Assembly: GCF_000745975.1 (NCBI RefSeq)
Contig: NZ_JQKJ01000002.1
Span: 186,001 to 250,000 of the forward strand
Direction: 5' to 3'
Source: Desulfobacter vibrioformis DSM 8776
Lineage (GTDB): Bacteria; Desulfobacterota; Desulfobacteria; Desulfobacterales; Desulfobacteraceae
Length of the DNA: 64,000 nucleotides
Part shown: positions 1-8,063 of the stretch, one piece after another
Numbering within the stretch: position 1 is the stretch's first letter
Layout: each line of letters starts with the position of its first letter
The notes under the pieces: model-generated
Told to the model about the DNA's origin: nothing
The model's input: only the letters and a program-made list of their open reading frames with translations
Database searches by the model: none
Made by a program: the position numbers and the translations under genes

Positions 1-1
1 C

Positions 2-418
2 GGTATTGTCCAGGGCGGGGGTTCCGGTATCGTGTTTGCACTGGTCGGCATCCACAGTTCGGTTTTCTGGGGTGCTGTCATGACGGTGTTGTCCATTATA
101 CCGGGCATTGGCACCGCCTTGATATGGATTCCTGCAGCGCTCTGGCTGGGCGCCCAGGGCGCATGGTTCAAGGCAGGCATTCTTGTTGTCTTCTGCGGGG
201 CCGTGGCGGGAAGTGTTGACAATCTTCTGCGGCCCCGGCTTGTGGGCAAAGACACGGAAATGCACGATCTTTTAATTTTTTTTTCCACCCTCGGCGGCAT
301 TGCCATGTTCGGTATTATCGGCATCATCATCGGTCCTATTATTGCCGCATTATTCGTCACCATATGGGATATTTACGGTGTTGTTTTTAAGGATTCACTG
401 CCTAGGGTAGGACCATAA
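2..418 (+). CDS. AI-2E family transporter, C-terminal part (5' end outside window)
   Basis: The reading frame is open from the window edge, so only the last ~138 residues are visible. They carry the conserved C-terminal half of the AI-2E/PerM-type permease family: a hydrophobic segment with SIIPGIGTALIWIPAALWL, then the family's DNLLRPRLVGKD signature, then a glycine-rich membrane segment (GIIGIIIGPIIAALF). Members are polytopic inner-membrane proteins; some export autoinducer-2, others act as Na+/H+ antiporters, so the substrate cannot be read from this fragment. The family is clear; the specific role is open. It is followed by about 200 bp without a gene before gdhA. Confidence 0.88.
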   Translation, partial: GIVQGGGSGIVFALVGIHSSVFWGAVMTVLSIIPGIGTALIWIPAALWLGAQGAWFKAGILVVFCGAVAGSVDNLLRPRLVGKDTEMHDLLIFFSTLGGIAMFGIIGIIIGPIIAALFVTIWDIYGVVFKDSLPRVGP

Positions 419-619
419 GGGACGCCTGTCAGACCCGAATATAGTGCTGGGACCGGATCAAACACGAATGACCGAAAATTTTGCTTCCATGGCCTTCTAT
501 CGCCATGGTACACATTGAAAAGCATCTGTTCAAAAGGCAGCCGGCGATTTTGCCGGTGCCATGGCCGGTCTTTTCAAAGGCGAAAAATTATCATTCTTAA
601 ACACAGGAGACGATTTAAC

Positions 620-1969
620 ATGGGAACCCTAATGGACATTGTCAGCGGCAGAGACCCTTATGAAAAAGAGTTCCACCAGGCAGTTCACGAGGTGGTGGAA
701 TCCGTGAAACCAGTGCTTGATAAAAATCCTGAATACCGGCATGCAGGCATCATGGCGCGCATCGTGGAACCGGACCGTGTGATCCAGTTCCGGGTGCCCT
801 GGGTGGATGACCAGGGCCGGGTGCAGGTGAACAGGGGATTCCGCATCCAGATGAACTCTGCCATCGGTCCTTACAAGGGTGGTTTGCGGTTTCATCCTTC
901 CGTGAACCTTTCCATTTTGAAGTTCCTTGCCTTTGAGCAGGTATTTAAAAATGCGTTGACCACGCTTCCCATGGGCGGTGGCAAAGGCGGGTCCGACTTT
1001 GATCCCAAGGGAAAATCCGATTTTGAGGTGATGCGGTTCTGCCAGAGCTTCATGACGGAACTGTTCCACCACATCGGCCATGACACGGATGTCCCGGCAG
1101 GGGATATCGGCGTGGGGGGCCGGGAGATCGGCTATCTTTTCGGCATGTATAAAAAATTGAAAAATGAGTTCACAGGGGTGCTTACCGGCAAGTCCCTGAA
1201 CTGGGGCGGCTCGCTGATCCGGCCCGAGGCCACAGGCTACGGCGCTGTTTTCTTTGCAGACGAGATGCTGGGTACCCGCAATGACAGTCTGAAGGATAAA
1301 ATCTGCCTGGTGTCAGGTTCGGGCAACGTGGCCCAGTACACCACCGAAAAGATCAACCAGCTGGGTGGAAAGGTGGTGACCCTGTCCGATTCCTCGGGCT
1401 ATATCTATGACGAGGAAGGTATTGATGAAACCCGCCTGCAGTGGGTCATGTACCTTAAAAATGTCAAGCGCTCCCGTATCAAAGAGTACGTGGAAAAATA
1501 TCCCAAGGCCCAGTACACAGCCGTTGACGCCAGTCAGGACCACAATCCGCTGTGGAATCATAAAGCCGATTGCGCATTTCCCTCCGCGACCCAGAACGAA
1601 ATCAATGCAAAGGATGCCCAGAACCTGGTGAACAATGGGGTATACCTTGTGTGCGAAGGGGCCAATATGCCGTCAACTCCCGATGCCATTGATATTTTTC
1701 TGGACCACAAGCTGCTTTATACGCCGGGCAAGGCATCCAATGCCGGGGGCGTGGCTGTATCCGGCCTTGAGATGTCCCAGAACTCCATGCGCATTAAATG
1801 GTCCAGGGATGAGGTTGAAGCCAAGCTCAAAGGCATTATGCAACGCATCCACCACGCCTGCCTGGATGCGGCCGAAGAATACGGAACCCCTGGCAATTAC
1901 GTGAACGGCGCCAATATCGCAGGGTTTGTCAAGGTGGCGGACGCCATGATGGATCAGGGTATTGTCTGA
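620..1969 (+). CDS. gdhA: NADP-type glutamate dehydrogenase
   Basis: Catalyses reversible reductive amination of 2-oxoglutarate with ammonium to glutamate, in the cytoplasm. The 449-residue length matches hexameric GdhA enzymes. The glutamate/2-oxoglutarate site GPYKGGLRF and the catalytic-lysine segment PMGGGKGGSDFDPKGKSD (about residue 117-130) are intact, and a Rossmann motif VSGSGNVAQY sits near residue 230. The start at 620 is chosen because AGGAGA lies 5-10 bases upstream and the family begins at this point; a frame extending back to 515 has no similar support. It is monocistronic between an upstream permease and a convergent operon. The length and motif spacing fit the NADP-dependent assimilatory type, though cofactor preference is inferred. 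Confidence 0.97.
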   Translation: MGTLMDIVSGRDPYEKEFHQAVHEVVESVKPVLDKNPEYRHAGIMARIVEPDRVIQFRVPWVDDQGRVQVNRGFRIQMNSAIGPYKGGLRFHPSVNLSILKFLAFEQVFKNALTTLPMGGGKGGSDFDPKGKSDFEVMRFCQSFMTELFHHIGHDTDVPAGDIGVGGREIGYLFGMYKKLKNEFTGVLTGKSLNWGGSLIRPEATGYGAVFFADEMLGTRNDSLKDKICLVSGSGNVAQYTTEKINQLGGKVVTLSDSSGYIYDEEGIDETRLQWVMYLKNVKRSRIKEYVEKYPKAQYTAVDASQDHNPLWNHKADCAFPSATQNEINAKDAQNLVNNGVYLVCEGANMPSTPDAIDIFLDHKLLYTPGKASNAGGVAVSGLEMSQNSMRIKWSRDEVEAKLKGIMQRIHHACLDAAEEYGTPGNYVNGANIAGFVKVADAMMDQGIV

Positions 1970-1984
1970 TGACGGTTTAACGGT

Positions 1985-2045
1985 AGAGGGGTGTGATGAT
2001 GTTCAATAATGTTTTGATATGCTTTGAATTTTTATCATCCCCTCT
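1985..2045. terminator. Candidate bidirectional terminator hairpin between convergent genes
   Basis: AGAGGGG-TG-TGATGAT pairs with ATCATCCCCTCT around a long A/T-rich loop, between the convergent ends of gdhA and the kinase operon. A TTTTT stretch lies inside the loop rather than after the stem, so this is only a plausible terminator. Confidence 0.35.
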
Positions 2046-2079
2046 GTATGCATGAAACCATGCCCCCGGATATAGCGGC

Positions 2080-4392
2080 CTAGGCCAGGTTCTTTTGTTT
2101 TGTTGTCCGGCATTTTATGGCTGTCATCTCTGCATGATTTACGTCATGAGCCGGGAAAAAGACAGTGAATGTTGTGCCCCGGTTCAACCGGCTATGGACA
2201 TGTATAAAACCGTTATGCCTTTTGATAATACCATGAACAACCGCCATCCCTATGCCGGTTCCCTTGCCGGTGGGTTTTGTTGTATAGTATGGTTCAAACA
2301 CACGTTCGAGGGTGTTTTCGTCCATTCCGGTTCCATTATCATCAACCACTAATTTTGCATAGTTTCCTGCTTTTAATGAGGGGTGGAGCTTGACAGAACG
2401 GTCCTCCACAATTTCGTTATATATCTCTACCGTTAGAATACCTCCCATACCGGACATTGCATCAATTGCATTTTTACACAAATTAAGAATAACTTGGTTG
2501 ATCTGTGTTTTATTGCAAAAAATCGGATAAATTTTTTCTGCGATGTTCAGTTGAATCTTGATATTCGCCGGAGTTGACGAGCGGATAAGGTCCATGGACT
2601 CTTGCACAAGAGATCTCATATCAGTGACCTGCCGGGCGGGGCTGTCCTGTCTGCTGAAGGTCAAAAGCTGTTTAACAACATTTTTCCCCCGTATCCCGGC
2701 GACCTGGATTCTCTCCAAACGCCGCCAGGCCGGGCTTGCTTCGGGCAGCTCGCGCATATTCATTTCATTGTTACCGAGAATGATTGTAAGTATATTGTTA
2801 AACTCATGGGCAATGCCACCGGCAAGGCTGCCGATGGATTCCATTTTTTGTGACTGAATGAGCTGGTCCTGCAGCTTTCTCTTCTCAGAAAGATCGTCAC
2901 CGGAACAAAGCACCCCGACAATTTTCCCGTGGGCATCCCTGATCGTGGTATTATGCCAGGCAATATATTTTGTTTCCCCTTTTTGGGAAATGACTTCATT
3001 CTCGAAATACTCCGGGCCGCTGACATTGCCGGCAATCATATTTTTGAAAATGGCCCGAACATTATGCTGGACCGCTTCCGGGATAAACATGTGAAACCAA
3101 TCCTGGCCGATAACCTCTTCTTTGTTACATGCCAATATGGCGCAGGCCTTCTCATTGACCATATTGACCTTGCCGTCAACATCAAGGCTTACAAACATAA
3201 TCGTTGCCATATGCAGATAGAGTTCAGCTCTTTCCTTTTGCCTTGCAAGTTCTTTTTCGGCCTGTTTTCGCTCTTTAACCTCTGCTGCCAATTTGCGGTT
3301 AAATAAAAACAAAACCCCACTGCCCATCGCTAATAATGCAATAAGGCCCAGTGCACCAAAGACAATTTGTTTGATCTGTTTATAATCTGGCGTATGTTGA
3401 GGATTATAGAGAAATCCATTCAGCGAAAAGCCAGCATCAATTAATCCCAGTTTTTCGTATGTTCGTTTGATATGCTGCCATCGTCCCGGATTCATGTGTC
3501 CGATTTCAACAAGATCAGGAATCATAATTTTTCTCATTTCCTGGGCTTCATGCTGAAGATGCTCTCTTGTTCTATCTACCTTGTACTTTTCCAGAAGTAA
3601 GTCAATAATTTGCTGGGGATGATCCATGGCGTATTCCCAACCACGCAAAGAGGCTTGTAAGAAATTTTGTACCTGTTCGGAATGGTTCTCAATTTCCTGT
3701 TCAGTGGTAAACAGGCAATCGCTGTAAAAATCCACCCCGTAGACCATGGGAGAAATGGCCAGCGACACCACACCTTTTTGCAGCATTTGCCAAGGCTCGT
3801 TCGTCACATAGGCACTGACCGCGTCAATCCGCTTTGTGATAAGGTCTTCAAGGTTATAGGATTGATCGAACCGCTGGTATTTATCCGGCAATATTCCTTC
3901 GTTCAAAAGGGCCACCAATATATCGGCGTCTTTATTTCCGGGAAGCAGCATGACTTTCTTGCCGATAAGCCCTTGAAGATTAATGATACCCGAATCTTTC
4001 CTGACCAGAAGAACCGAGGGCGAATGCTGAAAAATAGGTGCAAGTACGACAAAAGGATCACCGTCTTTGCGGTGCAAAAGCAACTCGGAACCGGCAACGC
4101 CATACTGGGCACGGCCGCTGAGAACCTCTTCCCGGGCAAACTTGCCGGCACCGCCTTCAACGATGGAAACGTCAAGTCCGGCCTGACGGTAATGGCCCTT
4201 ATGGAGCGCTGCATAGTATCCGGCAAACTGAAATTGATGTTTCCATGCCAACTGCAGGCAGATTTTGTCTGACGCACTGGCCGGATTACAGCGAAAAACA
4301 AACAACAAGGCGATCAGAATATGGCGTATGTTTCTTCTGTCAAAGCCATATGATGGTAGTAAAAAACGCATACATTTCAGACGATTCACCAC
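2080..4392 (-). CDS. Sensor histidine kinase with NMT1/THI5-type periplasmic binding domain and PAS
   Basis: A 770-residue predicted membrane sensor. Residues ~22-41 form a signal/anchor. About 42-310 is an ABC-type substrate-binding domain of the NMT1/THI5 class (LQLAWKHQFQFAGYYAA at its start), normally used for pyrimidine or taurine-like ligands. A transmembrane helix near 345-365 is followed by a coiled linker, a PAS domain (~390-505), a HisKA domain with the phospho-acceptor in GGIAHEFNNIL near residue 525, and a HATPase domain with DNGTGMD and GKGTGIGM. The GTG start is favoured by AAGGA seven bases upstream. It ends the cupin-led operon, 30 bp after the preceding gene, suggesting the ligand may relate to that pathway. 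No response regulator is adjacent. Confidence 0.9.
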   Translation of the reverse strand: MVNRLKCMRFLLPSYGFDRRNIRHILIALLFVFRCNPASASDKICLQLAWKHQFQFAGYYAALHKGHYRQAGLDVSIVEGGAGKFAREEVLSGRAQYGVAGSELLLHRKDGDPFVVLAPIFQHSPSVLLVRKDSGIINLQGLIGKKVMLLPGNKDADILVALLNEGILPDKYQRFDQSYNLEDLITKRIDAVSAYVTNEPWQMLQKGVVSLAISPMVYGVDFYSDCLFTTEQEIENHSEQVQNFLQASLRGWEYAMDHPQQIIDLLLEKYKVDRTREHLQHEAQEMRKIMIPDLVEIGHMNPGRWQHIKRTYEKLGLIDAGFSLNGFLYNPQHTPDYKQIKQIVFGALGLIALLAMGSGVLFLFNRKLAAEVKERKQAEKELARQKERAELYLHMATIMFVSLDVDGKVNMVNEKACAILACNKEEVIGQDWFHMFIPEAVQHNVRAIFKNMIAGNVSGPEYFENEVISQKGETKYIAWHNTTIRDAHGKIVGVLCSGDDLSEKRKLQDQLIQSQKMESIGSLAGGIAHEFNNILTIILGNNEMNMRELPEASPAWRRLERIQVAGIRGKNVVKQLLTFSRQDSPARQVTDMRSLVQESMDLIRSSTPANIKIQLNIAEKIYPIFCNKTQINQVILNLCKNAIDAMSGMGGILTVEIYNEIVEDRSVKLHPSLKAGNYAKLVVDDNGTGMDENTLERVFEPYYTTKPTGKGTGIGMAVVHGIIKRHNGFIHVHSRLNRGTTFTVFFPAHDVNHAEMTAIKCRTTKQKNLA

Positions 4393-4422
4393 AGGATATT
4401 CCTTGTTATTTTTATTCGGTCA

Positions 4423-6054
4423 TCAGGAGGATAGCGCCTTCCGGCAGGCAAAGGCAAAATCTTCGGGAAAACATCCCCCGATAAAACGCATCTGGGCCTC
4501 GGAAAAGGTGCCCGGCGCATAGGGAAGGCGCGGGATAAAGGAGTATACAAGGTGCTGTTCTTTGACCGGGCTGTTAAACCGGCCTGAAAACTCCACGCTT
4601 GTGACCATCTGTGCCCCTAAGGTTTCCAGGGTCTGGACAGCCATGCGGATGCCGGTGTCCAGGGCATTCCGGGTTGCGGTATCAGCGGAAAGCACATGGG
4701 GACAGGGGGCTTTGGTCATCAGCATCAACTCCCATTCACTGACCTGGGCCTTGGGGGCAAACAGCATTACCTTTTCATTTTCCCAGACGATCAAGGCGCT
4801 GGGGCCGTCCGGGTTCATGTCTGTTCGTTGGTTGTTTTCAATGGCCTTGATAAAATCCTTAAAAAAATCTGTGTTGTGGGCGGCTTTGTAATCCCGGATA
4901 AAATCAGCCACAAGATCCCCGCAGGCAAAGCAGGGGTACGGGTTGCCGTCACTGTCCAAAATGCGTTCCGGAATCATGGCGTTCTGCTGGTGGATCATCT
5001 GGTGGGAGGCATGCAGCCGGTGTCCGGACTGGGCAAACCCGAATCCGAAATTCCACCCCCATAACGCCCCAGTGAAAAAAGGCGGATCACTGTCCAATGG
5101 ATTGTGGCCACCCGGGGCCATGGTCTCCATGATTTCCATGCGCAGGGCTTCCAGTTCATCTGTGGACAGGGACCGGCCTGTTGCCGGAAGCTTTATCCCC
5201 AGCATCCGGGCGGCGCGGACATAGATGCGCTGGTAATACAGATGCCGGATACCTGCCATGTCAGCAGGGGTCAGGTCATTGGCCCGGTAGCGGATTTGGT
5301 CATTGGCCATGTTGTCGGCATAATGGCCCCAGGGGATATATGAGTTGGCCCGCATATATTCAAAAACATGGGTGTTCTCCAGGCATTCGCCCACAATGGG
5401 GCTGTTCCCCTGGATGCCGGGTTTGAGCACCATCACCTCTTTATATGCATCGGGCAGGGCCGGATTGTTGCCAAGCACGTCATAAAGATCATGGTCGTGG
5501 ATGACCGGGCAGATTCTTCCCTTGGCATCCTTTTCAAAGGCAACACCCGTGGGCGGATGATCTCCACCGTTATCATACACAAAATCGCAGGCAAGACCGG
5601 CAAGGGCACAAAGTTCCTCCGGATCCGTGGATGCCTGGGCCAGGGCCAGTTTCAGAGGGCGGGGAAGCCGTTCCAGCACCTGGATGACAAGCCCCGTCGT
5701 AACACCCTTTTCCTTTTGCCATTGTTCCAGGCAAGCGGTTAAGGAGCAGTCCGGCCGGGCGGGAAGGCCTATGGTTCCAGGGCGTTCTGCCTTGCGGTCC
5801 GCCCAGGCCGAATTAATAAATGTACTTCCCCTGAAGGGAAATGCATTGGCGATTTCATAGATCCGGTCAGCCGCGTCTGCCCGGATCTGCCCCTGGGGAT
5901 AATTGCCCAGGTTTTCCACAGGCCCGCCGCCGGGAAGGCGGCCAAGCACCTCTTTAGTGGTCTTGTGCCTGAAATTATCCACAGCAAATTCAGGTTCGTG
6001 GATTCCCACCACAAACCGTCCCCGGGGGCTGACACAGGTTCTGGGCGCGTTCAT
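4423..6054 (-). CDS. Uncharacterised protein, possibly HIT/GalT-like
   Basis: I do not recognise a firm family for this 543-residue soluble protein. Visible features are a histidine-rich stretch (SGHRLHASHQMIHQQ) around residues 345-360, cysteines in YPCFACGDLV, and a C-terminal half (IVWENEKVMLFAPKAQ, WELMLMTK) whose style recalls the HIT-like fold of galactose-1-phosphate uridylyltransferases; that likeness is an impression, not a demonstrated match. Its ATG follows the stop of the cupin gene with no spacer (TAG-ATG), so translation is probably coupled, and a sensor kinase follows 30 bp later. This pairing suggests that cupin and enzyme act on one substrate. No signal peptide is seen. Confidence 0.6.
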   Translation of the reverse strand: MNAPRTCVSPRGRFVVGIHEPEFAVDNFRHKTTKEVLGRLPGGGPVENLGNYPQGQIRADAADRIYEIANAFPFRGSTFINSAWADRKAERPGTIGLPARPDCSLTACLEQWQKEKGVTTGLVIQVLERLPRPLKLALAQASTDPEELCALAGLACDFVYDNGGDHPPTGVAFEKDAKGRICPVIHDHDLYDVLGNNPALPDAYKEVMVLKPGIQGNSPIVGECLENTHVFEYMRANSYIPWGHYADNMANDQIRYRANDLTPADMAGIRHLYYQRIYVRAARMLGIKLPATGRSLSTDELEALRMEIMETMAPGGHNPLDSDPPFFTGALWGWNFGFGFAQSGHRLHASHQMIHQQNAMIPERILDSDGNPYPCFACGDLVADFIRDYKAAHNTDFFKDFIKAIENNQRTDMNPDGPSALIVWENEKVMLFAPKAQVSEWELMLMTKAPCPHVLSADTATRNALDTGIRMAVQTLETLGAQMVTSVEFSGRFNSPVKEQHLVYSFIPRLPYAPGTFSEAQMRFIGGCFPEDFAFACRKALSS

Positions 6055-6405
6055 CTACATCTCCGGGGCCGGCGGCGGCACCAGGCACAGAAAGGCAAGG
6101 TGTCCATCCGAGCTGTTTTTTATCTGGTGGTCAACATTGGGAGGCACATAGACCGCGGTTCCCGGGGAAATGGCATGCCACTGGTCTTCGATGAGCACCT
6201 CGCCCTTGCCCTCAAGCACATAAATCTCATGCTCCCAGTCATGGGTATGCCGGGGCGCATACCCCCCGGGCTCAACGTCGAATCTTCTCATGCAGAAATT
6301 TTTAGCCCCGTCTTCCCTGCCGATGAGCACGCGGCCCGTGATACGTTTGACCATGTCGTTATTCATTTGTTTACCTGGAATATCTGTATAGTGGGTGACC
6401 TTCAT
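6055..6405 (-). CDS. Small cupin-domain protein
   Basis: A 116-residue single-domain cupin. The metal-binding motif 1 is present as HTHDWEHEIYVLEGKGEV (residues ~58-75), followed by motif 2 around PPNVDHQIKN. Such proteins usually bind a divalent metal and act as isomerases, dioxygenases or sugar/ligand binders; the specific reaction cannot be read here. A strong AAGGAGAAG ribosome site precedes the ATG. It heads a three-gene minus-strand operon with the unknown 543-residue protein and the binding-protein-fused kinase, and is divergent from argG across ~330 bp. Confidence 0.85.
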   Translation of the reverse strand: MKVTHYTDIPGKQMNNDMVKRITGRVLIGREDGAKNFCMRRFDVEPGGYAPRHTHDWEHEIYVLEGKGEVLIEDQWHAISPGTAVYVPPNVDHQIKNSSDGHLAFLCLVPPPAPEM

Positions 6406-6540
6406 TTCTTCTCCTTTAAAATGTCGCTGTCCGGATGGTTCGGGTAAGTGCGGATATTTTGAGTTTAAGAACCTGGCTCTGAATTGTCAATGCCTGTTCA
6501 TGGGCCGAATTTGGCCTGGGCCGGGAAAGGCCTTGGGAGA

Positions 6541-6614
6541 GTATACCCTGGCGGCAACATTGATGCCTTGAAGCTGAAATCTTAACGACGTCTGCAACGC
6601 CGGGGGTAAATTAC
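6541..6614 (-). repeat. Short dispersed intergenic repeat, related to the 37.5 kb element
   Basis: Read on the minus strand this ~74-bp stretch runs AATTTACCCCCGGCGTTGCAG, then GATTTCAGCTT, GGCATC, and ends AGGGTATAC. The same ordered words (AATTTTACCCC, GCGTTGCAGA, GATTTTAGCTT, GGCATC, GGGTAAATAC) occur at 37505-37640. It therefore looks like a shorter, or internally deleted, member of the same element family. It lies in the cupin/argG divergent region. Confidence 0.55.
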
Positions 6615-6634
6615 ATGGCGATTGCCCTATGTGC

Positions 6635-6663
6635 TTGACTGTTATCTGTTTTTTTGCGTTAAT
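6635..6663 (+). promoter_or_regulatory. Candidate sigma-70 promoter for argG
   Basis: TTGACT, 17 bp, GTTAAT, ending about 77 bp before the argG start. The -35 is a good match (5/6), the -10 is moderate (4/6). Position is sensible; there is no other support. Confidence 0.3.
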
Positions 6664-6739
6664 ACCTTGTGTTTGAAGTAACCTAGGACCGTAAAATAAC
6701 ATTTTCGGCCAAATACCCAATGAATTGAAGGAGTTTTTA

Positions 6740-7966
6740 ATGGCAAAGGAAAAAGTGGTTCTGGCGTATTCAGGTGGACTGGATACCTCGGTCATTCTCA
6801 AATGGCTGCTGGAACAGGGGTACGAAGTATTTGCATACATGGCTGACATCGGCCAGGATGAAGATTTTCAGGCCGCAGAACAAAAAGCCCTTAAAATCGG
6901 TGCGTCAAAAGTGTTTATCGAAGATATGAAAAAAGAATTTGTCACCGATTATATATTCCCCGTTTTTAAGTCAAATACGGTTTACGAAGGCCGCTATCTT
7001 TTAGGTACAGCCATTGCCCGTCCCATCATTGCCAAAAAGCAGATTGACATTGCAAAGCAAGTGGGGGCCCGGTATGTGTCCCACGGCGCCACAGGCAAAG
7101 GAAACGACCAGGTTCGGTTTGAGCTCTCCTACTATGCCCTGAATCCGGCCATCAAAGTCATTGCACCGTGGAAAAACCCGGATTTTCTCAATGCCTTCCA
7201 GGGCCGTTCCGACCTTCTGGCCTATGCGGAAAAACACGGGATTCCCACCAAGCAGACCGCAGCCAAGCCGTATAGCGAAGATGATAACCTGCTGCACATT
7301 TCCCATGAAGCCGGGATTCTTGAAGACCCCGGCGCAGTATGCGATGAAAGCATCTATTCGCGTACCGTATCCCCGGAAAAGGCCCCGGATATCCCCACAC
7401 GCATCACCATTGCATTCAAAAACGGAATTCCGGTCAAAGTGAAAAACCTGGAAGACGGCACTGAAAAAACAGATGCCCTGGAATTGTTTTTATATCTGAA
7501 CCAGCTGGGAGCGCAGAACGGCATAGGCCGCCTGGACATGGTGGAAAACCGGTTTGTGGGCATCAAATCCAGGGGGGTTTACGAGACACCGGGCGGTGCC
7601 ATTCTGCACGAGGCACACAAGGACATTGAAGGCATTGCCATGGACCGTGAAGTCATGCGTCTCCGGGATATGCTGGCACCCAGGCTCGGGGAACTGGTTT
7701 ACTACGGCTTCTGGTTCAGCCCTGAAATGGAATTTCTCATGGCAGCAATGGACAAAAGCCAGGAACTTATTGACGGCGAAGTGACCCTGAAACTGTTCAA
7801 AGGGGTGGCCTATCCGATCGCCAGAACCTCCCCCTCTTCCCTGTACAACCAGAACCTGTCCTCCATGGATATCACCGGCGGCTACAACCAGGAAAACGCC
7901 GAAGGCTTCATCCGCGTCAACGCCATCCGCCTGATGGCCCACAGGGGCATCACCGGCAAAAACTAA
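6740..7966 (+). CDS. argG: Argininosuccinate synthase
   Basis: ATP-dependent condensation of citrulline and aspartate to argininosuccinate, the penultimate step of arginine synthesis, in the cytoplasm. The 408-residue length is typical. The N-terminal PP-loop [12 protein letters not shown] (residues ~8-19) binds [16 protein letters not shown] and the C-terminal [14 protein letters not shown] stretch are family hallmarks. The start at 6740 is preferred over an in-frame TTG 15 bases earlier because GAAGGAG lies at proper spacing and the family begins [13 protein letters not shown]. No argH or other arg gene is adjacent; a strong terminator follows directly, so the gene appears to be monocistronic. 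Confidence 0.98.
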   Translation: MAKEKVVLAYSGGLDTSVILKWLLEQGYEVFAYMADIGQDEDFQAAEQKALKIGASKVFIEDMKKEFVTDYIFPVFKSNTVYEGRYLLGTAIARPIIAKKQIDIAKQVGARYVSHGATGKGNDQVRFELSYYALNPAIKVIAPWKNPDFLNAFQGRSDLLAYAEKHGIPTKQTAAKPYSEDDNLLHISHEAGILEDPGAVCDESIYSRTVSPEKAPDIPTRITIAFKNGIPVKVKNLEDGTEKTDALELFLYLNQLGAQNGIGRLDMVENRFVGIKSRGVYETPGGAILHEAHKDIEGIAMDREVMRLRDMLAPRLGELVYYGFWFSPEMEFLMAAMDKSQELIDGEVTLKLFKGVAYPIARTSPSSLYNQNLSSMDITGGYNQENAEGFIRVNAIRLMAHRGITGKN

Positions 7967-7978
7967 AAAATGTTTTAA

Positions 7979-8018
7979 ACTTCGGCACGGCCTTTTTGCC
8001 GTGCCGAAGTGTTTGTTT
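7979..8018 (+). terminator. Rho-independent terminator of argG
   Basis: A perfect 13-bp stem, ACTTCGGCACGGC with GCCGTGCCGAAGT (7979-7991 and 7998-8010), closes a CTTTTT loop and is followed by GTTTGTTT. It starts 13 bp after the argG stop. Confidence 0.9.
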
Positions 8019-8063
8019 ATACCGCTCCGGTTAATTTCCCATGATTGGACAAGGAGAACAAAA

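Noticed and set aside
3667-4272. A long plus-strand frame opposite the sensor kinase
   Set aside because: It lies entirely antisense to a well-supported kinase gene and has no domain features; it reflects codon bias of the true gene.
8001-8063. N-terminal extension of the hybrid kinase from an in-frame GTG
   Set aside because: The extension begins within the argG terminator stem and lacks a ribosome site; AAGGAGA marks the ATG at 8064.
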